Below, piece by piece: positions 24,350 through 53,508 of a stretch of 64,000 bases of DNA. The translations under genes and the position numbers were made by a program. Origin of the DNA: Tethya wilhelma (lineage: Eukaryota > Porifera > Demospongiae > Tethyida > Tethyidae); assembly GCA_964030475.1 (NCBI GenBank), contig CAXIPT010000004.1, forward strand, positions 333,068-397,067, written 5' to 3'. The notes under the pieces were generated by a model. That model was not told where the DNA came from. It ran no database searches and worked only from the letters and a program-made list of their open reading frames with translations. Position 1 is the stretch's first letter. The number at the start of each line of letters is the position of its first letter.

Positions 24350-24731
24350 GTTTTTGTACACACATTATACGTTGCTAGGGAGGTTGTTAATTTTTATCGG
24401 TTGGCAAGTAAAATCATAAAAAATTACACGCCTATCCGGCAAAAAAGAAGTTAATAAAAAATTAATGAAAGAAAATGTCCTCTTAGCGGAAGAGAAGTGA
24501 GGAAGTGAAATTTGAAAGGTTGTTTATCTCTTTAGCCGAGCAAGACACGCTCCAAAGACTTCTCCCCAGCTCTTCCAAGCTAGCGCAGTCCACCTTCAGC
24601 GCTTCACAGACGCCTCATCCTACCGACAGCTGACAAAACAGCGGCCAACCCTTGAAAACTTATCCCAAGCTCAATTTTCTCGAGCTTCGAGCAAAGTTTA
24701 AATATTGTTTGTGTAGAGAAAGACGGAAAAA
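24350..24731. promoter_or_regulatory. Bidirectional promoter: C2orf81 homologue / calcineurin A
   Basis: Only 382 bp separate the two divergent start codons (24349 minus, 24732 plus). No TATA box is evident and no NRF-1-like palindrome is seen. The duplicate of this region is at 29923-30304. Confidence 0.6.
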
Positions 24732-42097
<17,366 letters not shown>

Positions 42098-42215
42098 TAG
42101 ATGTAATTATGTTATACACCACAAAAGAAACTAATAGTTTATTGTTATTATCAAGTTTTATAAGAGTATGGTTTGCAGAATAATAATGGTTAGTTATTGC
42201 ATAGTTCTGGTTTTA

Positions 42216-42229
42216 CTGCGCATGTGCAA
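42216..42229. promoter_or_regulatory. NRF-1-like motif of kelch-kinase gene 1
   Basis: CTGCGCATGTGCAA lies 65 bp upstream of the ATG at 42281 and less than 120 bp after the calcineurin stop. The kelch-kinase promoter therefore lies in a very short intergenic space. Confidence 0.45.
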
Positions 42230-42280
42230 GAGATTTCAATGTCACACGACTCAATCTGAAGAAGAAAGGGTGGGGCTGAT

Positions 42281-45200
42281 ATGGCCGCCAAATCTGATAC
42301 TCCTCTGTATGAACCATCACCTAGAGCTGGACACTACAGCTGTTGTATTGGAGACAAGGTCTACGTTTGTTATGGAGACAAGGAAAATCGTTTTGATAAC
42401 AAGTTAGAGATCTTTGACTGTCCCTCCAAGACATGGTCCCCAATTGAAACAACTGGAGCACCACCACCAGGAGTGATCTTTGGCACCTGTACTAGTATCA
42501 AGAATAAACTTTACACCTATGGTGGTAATGATGCTCGTGGCTCAACATTCACTGGTACTCTCAGCCAGTTGGATGCCTCTACAATGGAGTGGAAGCTTCT
42601 CACTTCAGATATCGGACCCATGAAGAAACAGCAGGCTGGGATGGTTGCATTGAATCACAATAAGTTAGCATTGTTTGGTGGTTATGGGATCCCCACATCT
42701 CCCACCCAGCCAGGAGCTTCATTTGTTGAGGCCAGTGATGAAACTGATGGAAGAGGATACACCAATGAATTCCACATCTTCAACCGCATCAGTGATGGTA
42801 TGTATGTCAATTAACTACCGTATTTGTTCTAATATAGGTACCAGTAAAAATTAATTTCAGTGTCAAAAGGCGCCACTAATTGGAACGTAATAAAAGCTAA
42901 TTAAGTATACATTGTCTCCAGGTACCTGGTCATCTCTTCTCATGACTGGGTCCAGACCTCCTCCCTGTAGGGGATTCTCATTCACTGCTGTGGATGGGAA
43001 CAGGGCAGTGGTCTTTGGTGGTGCCCAACCAGGACCTGGAACAGTCAATGATGTCTACATCATTGATTTCACTAATATGGTATGACTATAGAGTTGCTAA
43101 CTGAACTTTAATGTCAATTGCTGTCCCACTCTCCTTCCTGTACTACAGCATTGGACTAAGATTGAGCCGAGGGTGGGGGAGTCATGGCCAGTGGGAAGAG
43201 CAGTACACGCTGCTTGTTGTTTAGGCCATGGTGGGGAGCACCCCCAGCTACTCATATCAGGTGGGATGGCCAATGATGGCAATGTACTGAATGACTTTTG
43301 GCTGTTTGATTTGACATCCAGGATGTGGAAGAAGGTGAGGTAAAGTAACAAAAAATTAATAATTAAAAATTATTATTATGTTGAATAATTATTCTTCATA
43401 GCTCACACTACCTGATGATGTACAAACTACAAGATGCCTCCACTCTATCACTGCCACTACCTTGGGACCAGGACTAGTGGAGGTCATTATGTTTGGAGGG
43501 CTGAATGACTATAAAAATAAGACAAAGATATCAGCTACCACCATTTTGAGATTTAGTAAGTCCATGTTAGACCTATCATTTTGCTGCCTGTTCATTGTTT
43601 CTCCTCTCTTTCTCCTCATGTAGAGTTCTCTAGGGAGTGGTGGGACCTGGTGGATGTGGTTAACAACAGACAGAGAGAAATAGAAGTGGAGTTTAGACCA
43701 GTACCAGCTCAACACTCTACTGTCACTGCCTCTACCAAAGATGAGGTAAACCACCATTAGCTGTGCTTGTCATGATAACAGTATGTATCATGTGACTACT
43801 CTGTTGTCAAGACCATTGTCACATGATTATTAGAGGGGCAGGCAATAGGCATTCCCCACCTCTGATGATCATACATTGAAGGTGGTCTTGATAACAGACT
43901 GTACGTAGGTCCACATGCTGTGCATGAGCACACATCAGTGAGTGTAGTGTGTGTTGTGGTTAGTAATGAATATTGATATGAGCTAGCGTCCATGAGGACT
44001 GGAGTTGACAGTTTCAGTGATAGTGGTACATCTCACGGCAACTGTTAATACTGTTCCATTAATTGTTTGATGTTCTAATTCTCCCACTACAGAGAGTGAG
44101 AGATGCTGAGAGACGAGCAGAAAGAGCTGAGTCAGCAACAAGAGAGGCTAGAAAGGTATGAGGTATATAGCAGACTGTTGAAAGAAGATAATAACATATT
44201 GATGCTTTGGCTGTGTAGGAAGCTCAAACAGAAAAACAGAGAAGACAACAAGCTGAAACATGGCTCCGTGTTTCCACTCAGGAGAAGCAACAAGCCGAGA
44301 GACGTATAGAAAGAGCTGAATCAGCAACAAGAGAAGCTAGAAAGGTACGAGAGGTAGCAGACTGTTGAAAGAAAATCGAAATAGATTGATTTTTGCCAAT
44401 GTAGGAAGCTCAAACAGAAAGAGAGCAAAGACTTCAAGCTGATCAACAGAGACAACAGGCTGAGAGACAGCTTCATGTACGTTACGTGACCACAAAATTT
44501 TATGTAAAATTTTCAAAGATCACGAAAATTTTATACCCCTCAAAAAATGCTCGCTATGCAGTATTAAAATGCACACTTGTTAGACTTTTGTACCTACTTT
44601 CACTCTTTGAAAATAATGATGTAATTATGACATCATCTCCATTTACCATTCACCCCCAGCAATCAGAGGAGAGACTGAGAGAAACCTCTCGTCTGTTGGA
44701 GGAGGCCAACCAAAGAGCTCTAGTTGCTGGGAGGACAGCTCTAGAGGCCCAGGCCAGGAGCAGGGAGGGTGGGGAGCACTGGGTCATCCAGAGAGAGGAG
44801 ATCCTCTTCACTGAGAGAGAGCTGGGCCGAGGAGGATGGGGAGTGGTGAAGGTCGCCAAGTTTAGAGGAATCAACGTCGCAGCCAAGGAGTTATTCCAAC
44901 AAATCTCTCAGTTTTATCGCCTCTCCTTCATTCGTGAGATGAATATGGCTGCTCGTATTCGCCATCCTAATTTGGTTCAGTTCATAGGGGCCACCCTGGA
45001 TAATGAGCCCATCATTGTCACTGAGCTGATGTCCACTAGTCTCCGAGCTGTGTTGGAACGAGGTCCAATCGCCCACGCTCAGATCGTCTCCATCAGTCTA
45101 GACGTGGCCAGAGCTCTCAACTACCTCCACCTGATGCGACCAGACCCCATAATCCACCGAGACATCAGCAGCGCCAATGTTCTTCTCAATCCCTTGCCCG

Positions 45201-45529
45201 ACAATCAGTGGAAGGCCAAAATCTCTGACTGTGGTTCGGTGAATCTCCTCCGTCAGCTAAATACAGTGGGACCAGGATCACCAGTCTATGCAGCCCCAGA
45301 GGCAAGCATCCCAGCTCAACAGTCACCCAAGATGGACATTTTCAGTTTTGGTATTCTTCTGATCGAAATGCTGACCGATACCTTCCCAGAAGTAGCTCTG
45401 AGAAGGACTTTGATTGCGTCCATCCAACATCGAGGCTTTCTAAAACTGCTTCAGAGATGTATACACCAAGATAAGGACGGCCGACCTTCTTCAGCTGAGA
45501 TTATAGCTCAACTGGAGGTCATTGGTTGA
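42281..45529 (+). CDS. Kelch / coiled-coil / TKL-like kinase fusion gene 1
   Basis: Nine in-phase exons: 42281-42797, 42922-43079, 43149-43334, 43402-43555, 43624-43745, 44093-44155, 44219-44344, 44405-44476 and 44660-45529; 755 residues. Residues about 10-338 form six kelch repeats (for example LYTYGG, LALFGGYG, AVVFGG, LLISGG, IMFGG), a likely beta-propeller. A linker and Arg/Gln/Glu-rich coiled coil (about 380-500) follow. The kinase domain then has GRGGWG (522-527), the catalytic Lys in VAAKE (542), HRDISSANVLL (Asp 634), DCG in place of DFG (Asp 656) and APE (678-680). All catalytic acids and the lysine are kept, so activity is plausible. The first ATG fits the promoter position. No signal peptide or membrane segment is seen. 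The partner of the propeller is unknown. Confidence 0.85.
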
Positions 45530-46120
45530 TCTGTTTGACTTTGTGTTAAACTTTAATTTCTATTATTACTTTTCAGTTCTGTCTCATTTGTGTCCATGTG
45601 TACATCATGATCATTTCAAACTATGTTTAGTGTTTCATATCAATTATGTTTGTGCACCACAATTATAATTATAATTCTTGCAAGTTTATAATAACATTAA
45701 TCATTTTTTCACTATAAAGAACTTCTAGTATTATGATTTCACTTAAACAAATTACAAGCATGCATGCATGCATGTGCATGTGCAATAAAATTATAAAGTA
45801 TATATAATTTATAATAATTATGTCTATTAATAACATTATTTTTGTATTTATTTATCACATGTAGCAATATAAAATTTATATATTACTCTAGCTCGCCTAT
45901 ACATGCACACACATGCAGCTAGTGGTTTCCTACAGATATATGAATGCTATTAGAATTATTATTGAACTCTGACTTCACTCTTACTGCATGGAGCACATGT
46001 GAAGACTGCATTGTTTCCTTTCGTGGCTGAATTAATCTAGAGACCTTTTTATATAGCTGCGGTATGTATACAGTAGAGATCTTGAGTTGTTTCATGTTTC
46101 TATTGAGTGTATATTGCATA
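45530..46120. other. Intergenic, AT-rich
   Basis: 3' flank of kelch-kinase gene 1. No exon recognised. Confidence 0.5.
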
Positions 46121-46133
46121 ATCATAACATAGT

Positions 46134-46200
46134 CAGGCTAAGAAACAAAGTCAGAGCCATTGGAAAGGAGACTTATGATGTAGTGGGACCCTTCAGAGCC

Positions 46201-46243
<43 letters not shown>

Positions 46244-46350
46244 CTGCAGATATAGGGAAAGACGGAAGAAAATCATCAATACAGGTACTGTCTTTACCAC
46301 TGGGAGTCAGTGAGTGGCTCTCTGAAGGAAAGGCAGGACTCAGTACTGGT
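46134..46350 (+). pseudogene. Decayed calcineurin exon 9-10 fragment
   Basis: A short piece encoding RNKVRAIGK (compare RNKIRAVGK of the calmodulin-binding exon) precedes a (CT)n tract. An exon-10-like stretch with PLGV and [11 protein letters not shown] follows, then a GTGAAC donor. Frames and spacing are broken. It lies upstream of kelch-kinase gene 2 just as the intact calcineurin 3' end lies upstream of gene 1. This shows that the duplicated unit included the calcineurin tail. Confidence 0.7.
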
Positions 46351-46454
46351 GAACAATACATATTATTGTTATAATACAGTACTCATTAAAGCAGATTCAT
46401 GGATAACACTTTTTTAAAACAACAATACACCACAAATTATACCGCTAGAAAGTA

Positions 46455-46469
46455 CTGCGCATGCGCATG
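46455..46469. promoter_or_regulatory. NRF-1-like palindrome of kelch-kinase gene 2
   Basis: CTGCGCATGCGCATG lies 74 bp upstream of the ATG at 46529, paralogous in position to the site at 42216. Confidence 0.5.
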
Positions 46470-46528
46470 TACAATATCACGTGGCTCAATCTGTAAAATT
46501 AAGGTTACGGGCTAGTAATTTATAACCT

Positions 46529-49500
46529 ATGGGATGGCCGACAAATCGGATACTCATGGATACTCCGGCCTATATATATGAACCATCACCTAGAGCTGGT
46601 CACTGTAGCTGTAGTATAGCAGACAAGGTCTATGTTTGTTGTGGAAACAAAGAAAATTACAAGTTAGAGATCTTTCATTCTCCTTCCAAGACATGGTCCC
46701 AGAGACCAACAACTGGAGCACCACCACCAGGAGATGGAGGCGGTGGCGCCTGTGCTTTAATCAAGGATAACCTTTACACCTATGGTGGCACTGGTGGTCC
46801 TAGATCACGATTCACTGGTACTCTCAGCCAGCTGAATACCTCTACAATGGAGTGGAAGCTTCTCACTTCAGATATCGGACCCATGAAGAAATGTGAAGCT
46901 GGGATGGTTGCATTGAATCACAATAAGTTAGCATTGTTTGGTGGTTATGGGATCCCCATATCTCCCACCCAGCCAGGAGCTTCATTTGTTGAGGCCAATG
47001 ATGAAACAGGTAGAAATGGATGGACCAATGAATTCCACATCTTCAATATCAGTGATGGTACAACATTATCAATTACATAATGTTTAATTCATAAATTAAT
47101 ATACACATAATATACACTCTTTCTAGGTACCTGGTCATCCCCTCTCATGACTGGGTCAAGACCTCCTCCCTGTAGTGGATTCTCATTCACTACCATAGAT
47201 GTGAACAGAGCAGTGGTTTTTGGTGGTTACCAACCAAAACGTAGAAGAGTCAATGATGTCTACATCATTGATTTCACTAATATGGTATAATTTATATGAC
47301 TATAGAGTTGCTAGCTGAACCTTGATGGCAATTGTTTTCCTACTCTCCTTCCTGTGTTGCAGCATTGGACTAAGATTAAGCTACCAAGTGTATGGGAGTC
47401 ATGGCCTGCAAGAAGAGTGTACCATGCTGCCTGTTGTTTAGGCCATGGTGGGAAGCACCCCCAGCTACTCATATCAGGTGGGGTGGACAATAGTGACAAT
47501 CTACTAAAGGACTGTTGGCTGTTTGATTTGACATCCAGGAAGTGGAAGAAGGTGAGGTTAATACACTAAACACTATAATAATGTTACTTTTATATTGTGC
47601 ACTTTTCATAGCTCACACTACCTGATGATGTACAGACTAAAAGATTCTTCCACTCTATCACTGCCACTACCTTGGGACCAGGACTAGTAGAGGTCATTAT
47701 GTTTGGAGGGTGTGATAACTATGATAATATGTCAAGGATATCAGCTACCACCATGTTGAGATTTAGTAAGACCATCTTTATACAAGTAGCAAAAATTTCA
47801 AAAAATAAGCAGTGTAGGAATGGGCAGTGCTGTAAAAAGTATTGGAACAAGGCATGTCTCAATTTCGGGCACATGACTACTTCATTTTCATTTTTGATCT
47901 CTCAATTATTGTCATAAATGGTTCCAGAATTATCTATTTATCAGCAACAGTATGATCACATACTAATGGTTCAAATTCCTGCAAATCTTATCACTTGGCT
48001 AAAATAGTGGAATGAAGTATAGCAGGCAGGATTAGATTATACTGGCCAAGACTTGAACACAAAAAAATGAAGTAGTCATGTGCCGAAATTGGGACCATTC
48101 CTTGTTCCAATACTTTTTGCAGCACTGCCCATTCCTACACTGCTTATTTTTTGAAATTTTTGCTACTTGTTCATCCACTTTTTTCAACACTACAGTGTGA
48201 AGCCTGTTAGAGACTGGTTAGTCCCTACAAAAAGCTTGAGTAGCAGCTATATACATACATTGTAATGCTAGAGTAACTAATGTGCATGCGCGTTCAATGC
48301 CACGTGGATAGATAATGAATGACCTTTGAACTCTACCTACAGGCAGATTGCTACGTTGAAGTACATGAATTTATATGCTAAGTTTCAAAGCTTTCTAGTT
48401 TTTGTTTAGGCTTATTTGTGATGAAAACGAGTATCAAGGAACGCAGTTCCCTTGAAAAGGACTTACCTAGTGCTGTCAAAGTTGGCTCCACACTCTCTGG
48501 TTCTCTGGAAACGGTGTTCAAGTAAGTCAGTTAGTACGTACGTACGTAAGTAAGTACGTTAGGAGAGCAAAAATGTCACTGTTGTGGCTTCCCACTAGCG
48601 CTCTCTACGAGTTCCCAGGGAAGTTTCTGTGAGTTTTTCAGGCCTTGCATGCAGTTGGTAATCTGTTGGGGAGAGCCTTTGAGCAAGTTTGAGGGCTTAA
48701 CTTTGTTTTGTTAAGATTTTTATGGTGATAAACATTTTGTATTGGGTCTATGAGACATGTGGCCCATTCCTACTATACATACTACCGTATAGTTGAGACC
48801 TAATTAAGTGTGTGACCAACTTGCAATCGGAAATGAATCAGTGAAGTAGAACTCTTGGATAAATCCACCTCAAATGGCCAAGTTCAATGTCCCTTTTATA
48901 CAACCGAGGCAAATACTAGTTGTACTATACTGCGGAAATCTGCCAAACTGTCATTTTTGTGTAGCTAGCACATATGGAATTGCTGTGTATGCTACCGTCA
49001 AAATTTGACAACCTACCAAATTTTTCCCTCCAATATTTTGTGCTATATGTTACATCATGAGTTTTAACCGCATTCTTGATGTAAAATAGATCTACCTGGC
49101 TATAGCTATCTAGCTACCTAATTTTTTTGTCTAACTGTTTATTGTTTGTCCTCTCTTTCTCCTCATGTAGAGTTCTCTAGGGAGTGGTGGGACCTGGTGG
49201 ACGTGGTTAGCAACAGACAGAGAAAAATAGAAGTGGAGTTCAGACCAGTACCAGCTCAACACTCTACTGTCACTGCCTCTACCAAAGATGAGGTAAACCA
49301 CCATTAGCTGTGCTTGTCATGATAACAGTATGTATCATGTCACTAGTCTGTTGTCAAGACCATTGTCACATGATTATTAGAGGGGTGGGCAATAGGCAGG
49401 GGGAAATACAGATATCTAACCCTATTTCTGATGAGTACCGCTATCACTGGAACTGTCAACTCCAGTCCTCATGGACGCTAGCTCATATCAATATTCATTA

Positions 49501-50842
49501 CTAATCACAGCACACACTGCACTCACTGATAATAGTATGTGTGCTCATGCACAGCATGTGGACCTACAGTCTGTTGTCAGACCCATCTACAGTAATTCTC
49601 CCACTACAGAGAGTGAGAGATGCTGAGAGCCGAGCAGAAAGAGCTGAATCAGCAACAAGAGAGGCTAGAAAGGTATGAGGTAACAGACCGTTGAATGAAG
49701 ATAAAGTGATCATAACTTTGTTATACGGTGCATTGATTCTTTGGCTGTGTAGGAAGCTCAAACAGAAAGGCAAAGAAGACAACAAGCTGAAGAGCTAAAA
49801 CAACAAGCTGAAAGAAGAGCAGAAGGAGCTAGAAGAGAAGCTGAAGCTACCATCCATGAGTTACAAACATCTGCACAGGTAGGAACAATGTAATATGATT
49901 TATGCATACTTGTCTTCCTTTGAAAATAAGGATGTAATTATGACATCATTTCTATTTCCCATTCACCCCCAGCAATCAGAGGAGAGACTGAGAGAAACCT
50001 CTCGTCTGTTGGAAGAAGCCAACCAGAGAGCTCTAGTTGCTGGGAGGACAGCTCTAGAGGCCGAGGCCAGGAGCAGGGAGGGCGGGGAGCACTGGGTCAT
50101 CCAGAGAGAGGAGATCCTCTTCACTGAGAGAGAGCTGGGCCGAGGAGGATGGGGAGTGGTGAAGGTCGCCAAGTTTAGAGGAATTGACGTCGCAGCCAAG
50201 GAGTTATTCCAACAAATCTCTCAATTTTATCGCCTCTCCTTCATTCGTGAGATGAACATGGCCGCTCGTATTCGCCATCCTAATCTGGTTCAGTTCATAG
50301 GGGCCACCCTGGATAACGAGCCCATCATTGTTACCGAGCTGATGTCCACCAGTCTCCAAACTGTGTTGGAACGGGGTCCAATCACCCACGCTCAGATCGT
50401 CTCTGTCAGTCTAGACGTGGCTAGAGCTCTCAACTACCTCCATCTGATGCGACCAGACCCCATAATCCACCGAGACATCAGCAGCGCCAATGTTCTTCTC
50501 AATCCCTTACCTGACAATCATTGGAAGGCTAAAATCTCTGACTATGGTTCAGTGAATCTCCTCCGTCAGCTAAAGACAGTCGGACCAGGATCTCCAGTTT
50601 ATGCAGCTCCTGAGGCAAGCATCCCAGCTCAACAGTCACCCAAGATGGACATTTTCAGTTTTGGTATTCTTCTGATCGAAATGCTGACCGATACCTTCCC
50701 AGAAGTAGCTCTGAGAAGGACTTTGATTGCCTCCATCCAACATCGAGGCTTTCTAGAACTGCTTCAGAGATGTATGCACCAAGATAAGGACGGCCGACCT
50801 TCTTCAGCTGAGATTATAGCTCAACTGGAAGCCATTTCTTGA
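46529..50842 (+). CDS. Kelch / coiled-coil / TKL-like kinase fusion gene 2
   Basis: Eight in-phase exons: 46529-47057, 47127-47284, 47363-47551, 47612-47765, 49171-49292, 49610-49672, 49753-49878 and 49973-50842; 736 residues. The domain order equals gene 1: kelch repeats to about residue 343, a coiled coil shortened by one exon, then the kinase with GRGGWG (503-508), Lys 523, HRD Asp 615 and DYG Asp 637. The ATG homologous to gene 1 (46534) is out of frame because of a small insertion; the ATG at 46529 restores the frame and gives a new N-terminus, GWPTNRILMDT. The 1.4 kb intron between the kelch and linker exons carries an inverted-repeat element and an unassigned exon-like frame. The propeller and kinase may therefore be expressed separately in some transcripts. 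Confidence 0.8.
47782..48170. mobile_element. 389-bp inverted-repeat (MITE-like) element
   Basis: The left arm starts ACAAGTAGCAAAAATTTCA and the right arm is its reverse complement. The arms are about 105 bp and highly similar, with a unique centre. A related partial copy lies at the window end (63940-64000). No coding capacity. No clear target duplication found. Confidence 0.7.
48410..48521 (+). other. Exon-like frame within kelch-kinase 2 intron
   Basis: The acceptor TTTGTTTAG and donor GTAAGT bound a 112-bp frame that contains MKTSIKERSSLEKD and LPSAVKVGSTLSGSLETVF. Phase 1 in and 2 out. Not present in gene 1 and not recognised; it may be an alternative exon or a fragment of another gene. 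Confidence 0.3.
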
Positions 50843-51161
50843 TCAGTTTGTAATTTTTAATGTAAAATTGTTGTGTAGTGAGAGTTCCATCTTTGTACAT
50901 ACCAGACATTTATGGTTTAGTAATAATTATACATTTTGTTGTATTACTTGTGTGTGTTTTACCATTGCATTTTGCACAATACATGTATTTCGAGAATTTT
51001 AATTTATATAAGTTTATATTTAAATGATGAATATGTTGTGAAAGTGAAGTTTATTACTTAATTTTTGTGTGTGTGTTTTTTTTTACCATTGTATTTTAAA
51101 TTTATATAATTAAGTTTATTTTATTAAATATTTAATGATTGTGATTGACATTAAAAAGTGA

Positions 51162-52336
51162 TCATGTTTCTTCATTTGGTGATGCTTTGAAATTTGGCAG
51201 CAAACCTGACGACCAGGAAAAGATATTTTATGAAACCTAACTACACAATTATTCACTCACACATGATCAATTAATGCATATATACACATAGATACTAGAT
51301 GTATATACATAGGTACCTGCTTTTCTTGATCTCCTGATGGCTTTGACTATTCTCCTCTGCATCTTAGGGCAGATGCCAGTGCTCCTTCTCCCCAGCAGCA
51401 ACCCCTGGGGGGTCACAAACTGCCTCAGGAGAAGAACATCTCTGTAACCAAACTTCTGTAGTCCAGCTCTACACAGGGTGCAGCCATAGCCTTCAGGTGC
51501 CTATACAAGGAGAGTAAATACAATGATGGCAAACACAGTTGAGTGTAGGAATAAACAAGCACAGTAAATTACTAGATGAGCTATATGCAGTGGCGTAGCC
51601 AGGGGGGGGCACAGGGGGCATTTGCCCCCCCTTTTTTCAGTCGCGAAATTTACGCTTTGGTATTATAATGCGCTATTCTTTCGTGCACTTACTTTAGCAA
51701 CGCTGCTTAACAGTCATCTTTGGCCAGAATTCAATACAAAACAACTTTTAAAAGCTTTCTTTTTGCTGCTACAAAACTTTAGAGAGCGTTCGATCTAGCG
51801 AGCGCGTGCTGCGGTTCAATTTAATAAATGGGAGGGGCTAAAGTTAGCTAATTAAGTGGGTGTGGTTTCCGGTCGCATAAAATTTCCGGCGCGCTTCGCG
51901 CGCAATATTTTTATTGCTCCCTCTTTTCTAAAATCCTGGCTACGCCACTGATATGTGAAGACCATACACATTTCCACTATAGCTATGGTATTTCTGGGGC
52001 ATAGAGTGTCAGCACTGACTTACACATACGCCACATTCATGCCAAAACCTTTTACATTTAAACTTACTTTGTCTGCTTTCTTTATATGTTTGGGTATCCT
52101 TTGTATTGAGAGACCACCTACAGAATTCACATAAGCACATGTATGCACACAACAGATATGCATACAAACTTTTCGAACTTGAATCAATTTCAGTATAATA
52201 GTTATACTCCTTACTTCATGCAATGGCTGCCTCAATTATTGTATTTACCTGCTCCTAGTGTACTCAGGACTCTTCCAGGTAGCAAACAGGTTGTTCTGTT
52301 GGCTTGCATCCCTCTCCAAACAAAATTCTGCAACAT
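51162..52336 (-). CDS. MRPS18A: Mitochondrial ribosomal protein S18 (S18A-type)
   Basis: Exons 52249-52336, 52068-52117, 51317-51500 and 51162-51205 join in phase to 121 residues. The N-terminus (MLQNFVWRGMQANRTTCLLPGR) is basic and hydrophobic without acids, as expected of a mitochondrial presequence. The core reads CTLCRAGLQKFGYRDVLLLR, then QFVTPQG, RRSTGICPKMQRRI, and ends KAGLLPNF. This is the S18 fold with a Cys-x-x-Cys pair. The DVLLL-x-QF and AGLLPN signatures point to the S18A branch (mL66 in mammals) over 18B/18C, with moderate certainty. It acts in the mitochondrial ribosome. The longer overlapping frame at 52245-52616 is antisense background, because it fails the splice phases. 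Intron 2 holds a MITE. Confidence 0.8.
51588..51950. mobile_element. 363-bp MITE with 16-bp terminal inverted repeats
   Basis: The ends are CAGTGGCGTAGCCAGG and CCTGGCTACGCCACTG, a perfect 16-bp inverted repeat. Flanking ATATG (51583-51587 and 51951-51955) is a possible 5-bp target duplication. The termini resemble hAT-type ends, but the expected 8-bp duplication is not seen, so the superfamily is open. It is inserted in intron 2 of the MRPS18A-like gene. Confidence 0.85.
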
Positions 52337-52570
52337 CTCTTCTACCCTTTTGTTCAAAATTTCTCAAAATTCGTTTAATTAGAGCTCGACAGGACGATAT
52401 CACGTGCACCCAGTTAGTGTGTGATCTAATACTCCAACTTGGCAGAGGTATATAGGTCGGAAACTTGACGTCCTTTGGTGCTTTTACTTGTACTTCCGAG
52501 AGCTGTCGAACGTGGCAGCCGCGGGGAGAGAAGAAAAAGCGAGGCTTTGAGGCCTTTTGGGAGTAGCAAG
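52337..52570. promoter_or_regulatory. Bidirectional promoter and 5' noncoding exon (MRPS18A-like / RASSF)
   Basis: The MRPS18A-like gene starts at 52336 on the minus strand. On the plus strand a GC-rich stretch containing ACTTCCG (an ETS/GABP-like core, 52491-52497) ends in GCAAG followed by a GTGAGT donor at 52571, with no ATG. It looks like the first noncoding exon of the downstream RASSF gene. The link to RASSF is inferred. Confidence 0.45.
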
Positions 52571-52958
52571 GTGAGTGTATGAACCCAGCTCTAGTTTGCA
52601 TAACTTTATGACACATCTGTAGTCAAGTAGAGAGAGGGTTGTGCGTGTGAAGTCCATATAATGGTAGACCTTTCGTTTATGGTATGGAATTGAACTTTGT
52701 CAGGGTGAACATAGAAGTACTTGGTAGCATATGGGCAGGACTGTGTGTGTGTGCAATGGTGTGTGTTTGTTGGGTGTGAGATATATGTTTGCTTACTGCA
52801 AACTATCTTAGATCGATCTTAGACGCAACAATTCTCTGTCTTGCATGGTAGCGTTGCTTGTCTTGTTGATGCGTTTGTAACAAATTAGCATGTTAGCACA
52901 GACTGTGTTTCTGTCTTGATTTGCAAGCAGCTGTTTTTGTTCCGTGTCTATGTCTCTG

Positions 52959-52961
<3 letters not shown>

Positions 52962-53002
<41 letters not shown>

Positions 53003-53447
53003 GCGTGTGGCATTTTGTCAGCAATTTGTTAAGTTAGGGCATGATGGTGAATATGCAATATAAATCTCACACCTATTTATTTCAACAGTATGTCCATGGA
53101 CCTCCTATATAAGGTACATACGTACATGTATGTACATACTCTCATTTTCCTAGCAAAGTTTTCGATCTCTCTGTGTGTTACCTGGCCCACGTTAGTAAGA
53201 GAGAGAGAGAGAGCCTGGTTCACACTGAGTCATGTGGATGACCTAGCCTGTAGAGAGACAATAGAAAAGTGTAATGGCCTTGATGGAAAGGACTTTGGTC
53301 AATTTAACCCCTGAGCTATATACCCCCTAGGGACTACATGCTTGTTTCTTTACACCATCAATCTTCTTGAATCACAAGAAAAGCTTCTACACAAAATGTG
53401 AAACTTGTCAGAATCCCTCTTCCTGTTATCATTGAAGCACCTTGTCC

Positions 53448-53505
<58 letters not shown>
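52962..53505 (+). repeat. Block duplicated at 27797-28349
   Basis: (GT)n, a 450-bp conserved block and (GA)n. The other copy lies on a contig placed inside the calcineurin locus. This copy is contiguous with its surroundings and is probably the true location. Confidence 0.75.

Positions 53506-53508
<3 letters not shown>

Noticed and set aside
52245..52616. 123-codon minus-strand frame overlapping the MRPS18A-like start
   Set aside because: Its frame does not fit the phase of the next exon, whereas the shorter frame from 52336 gives an in-phase MRPS18A-like protein.
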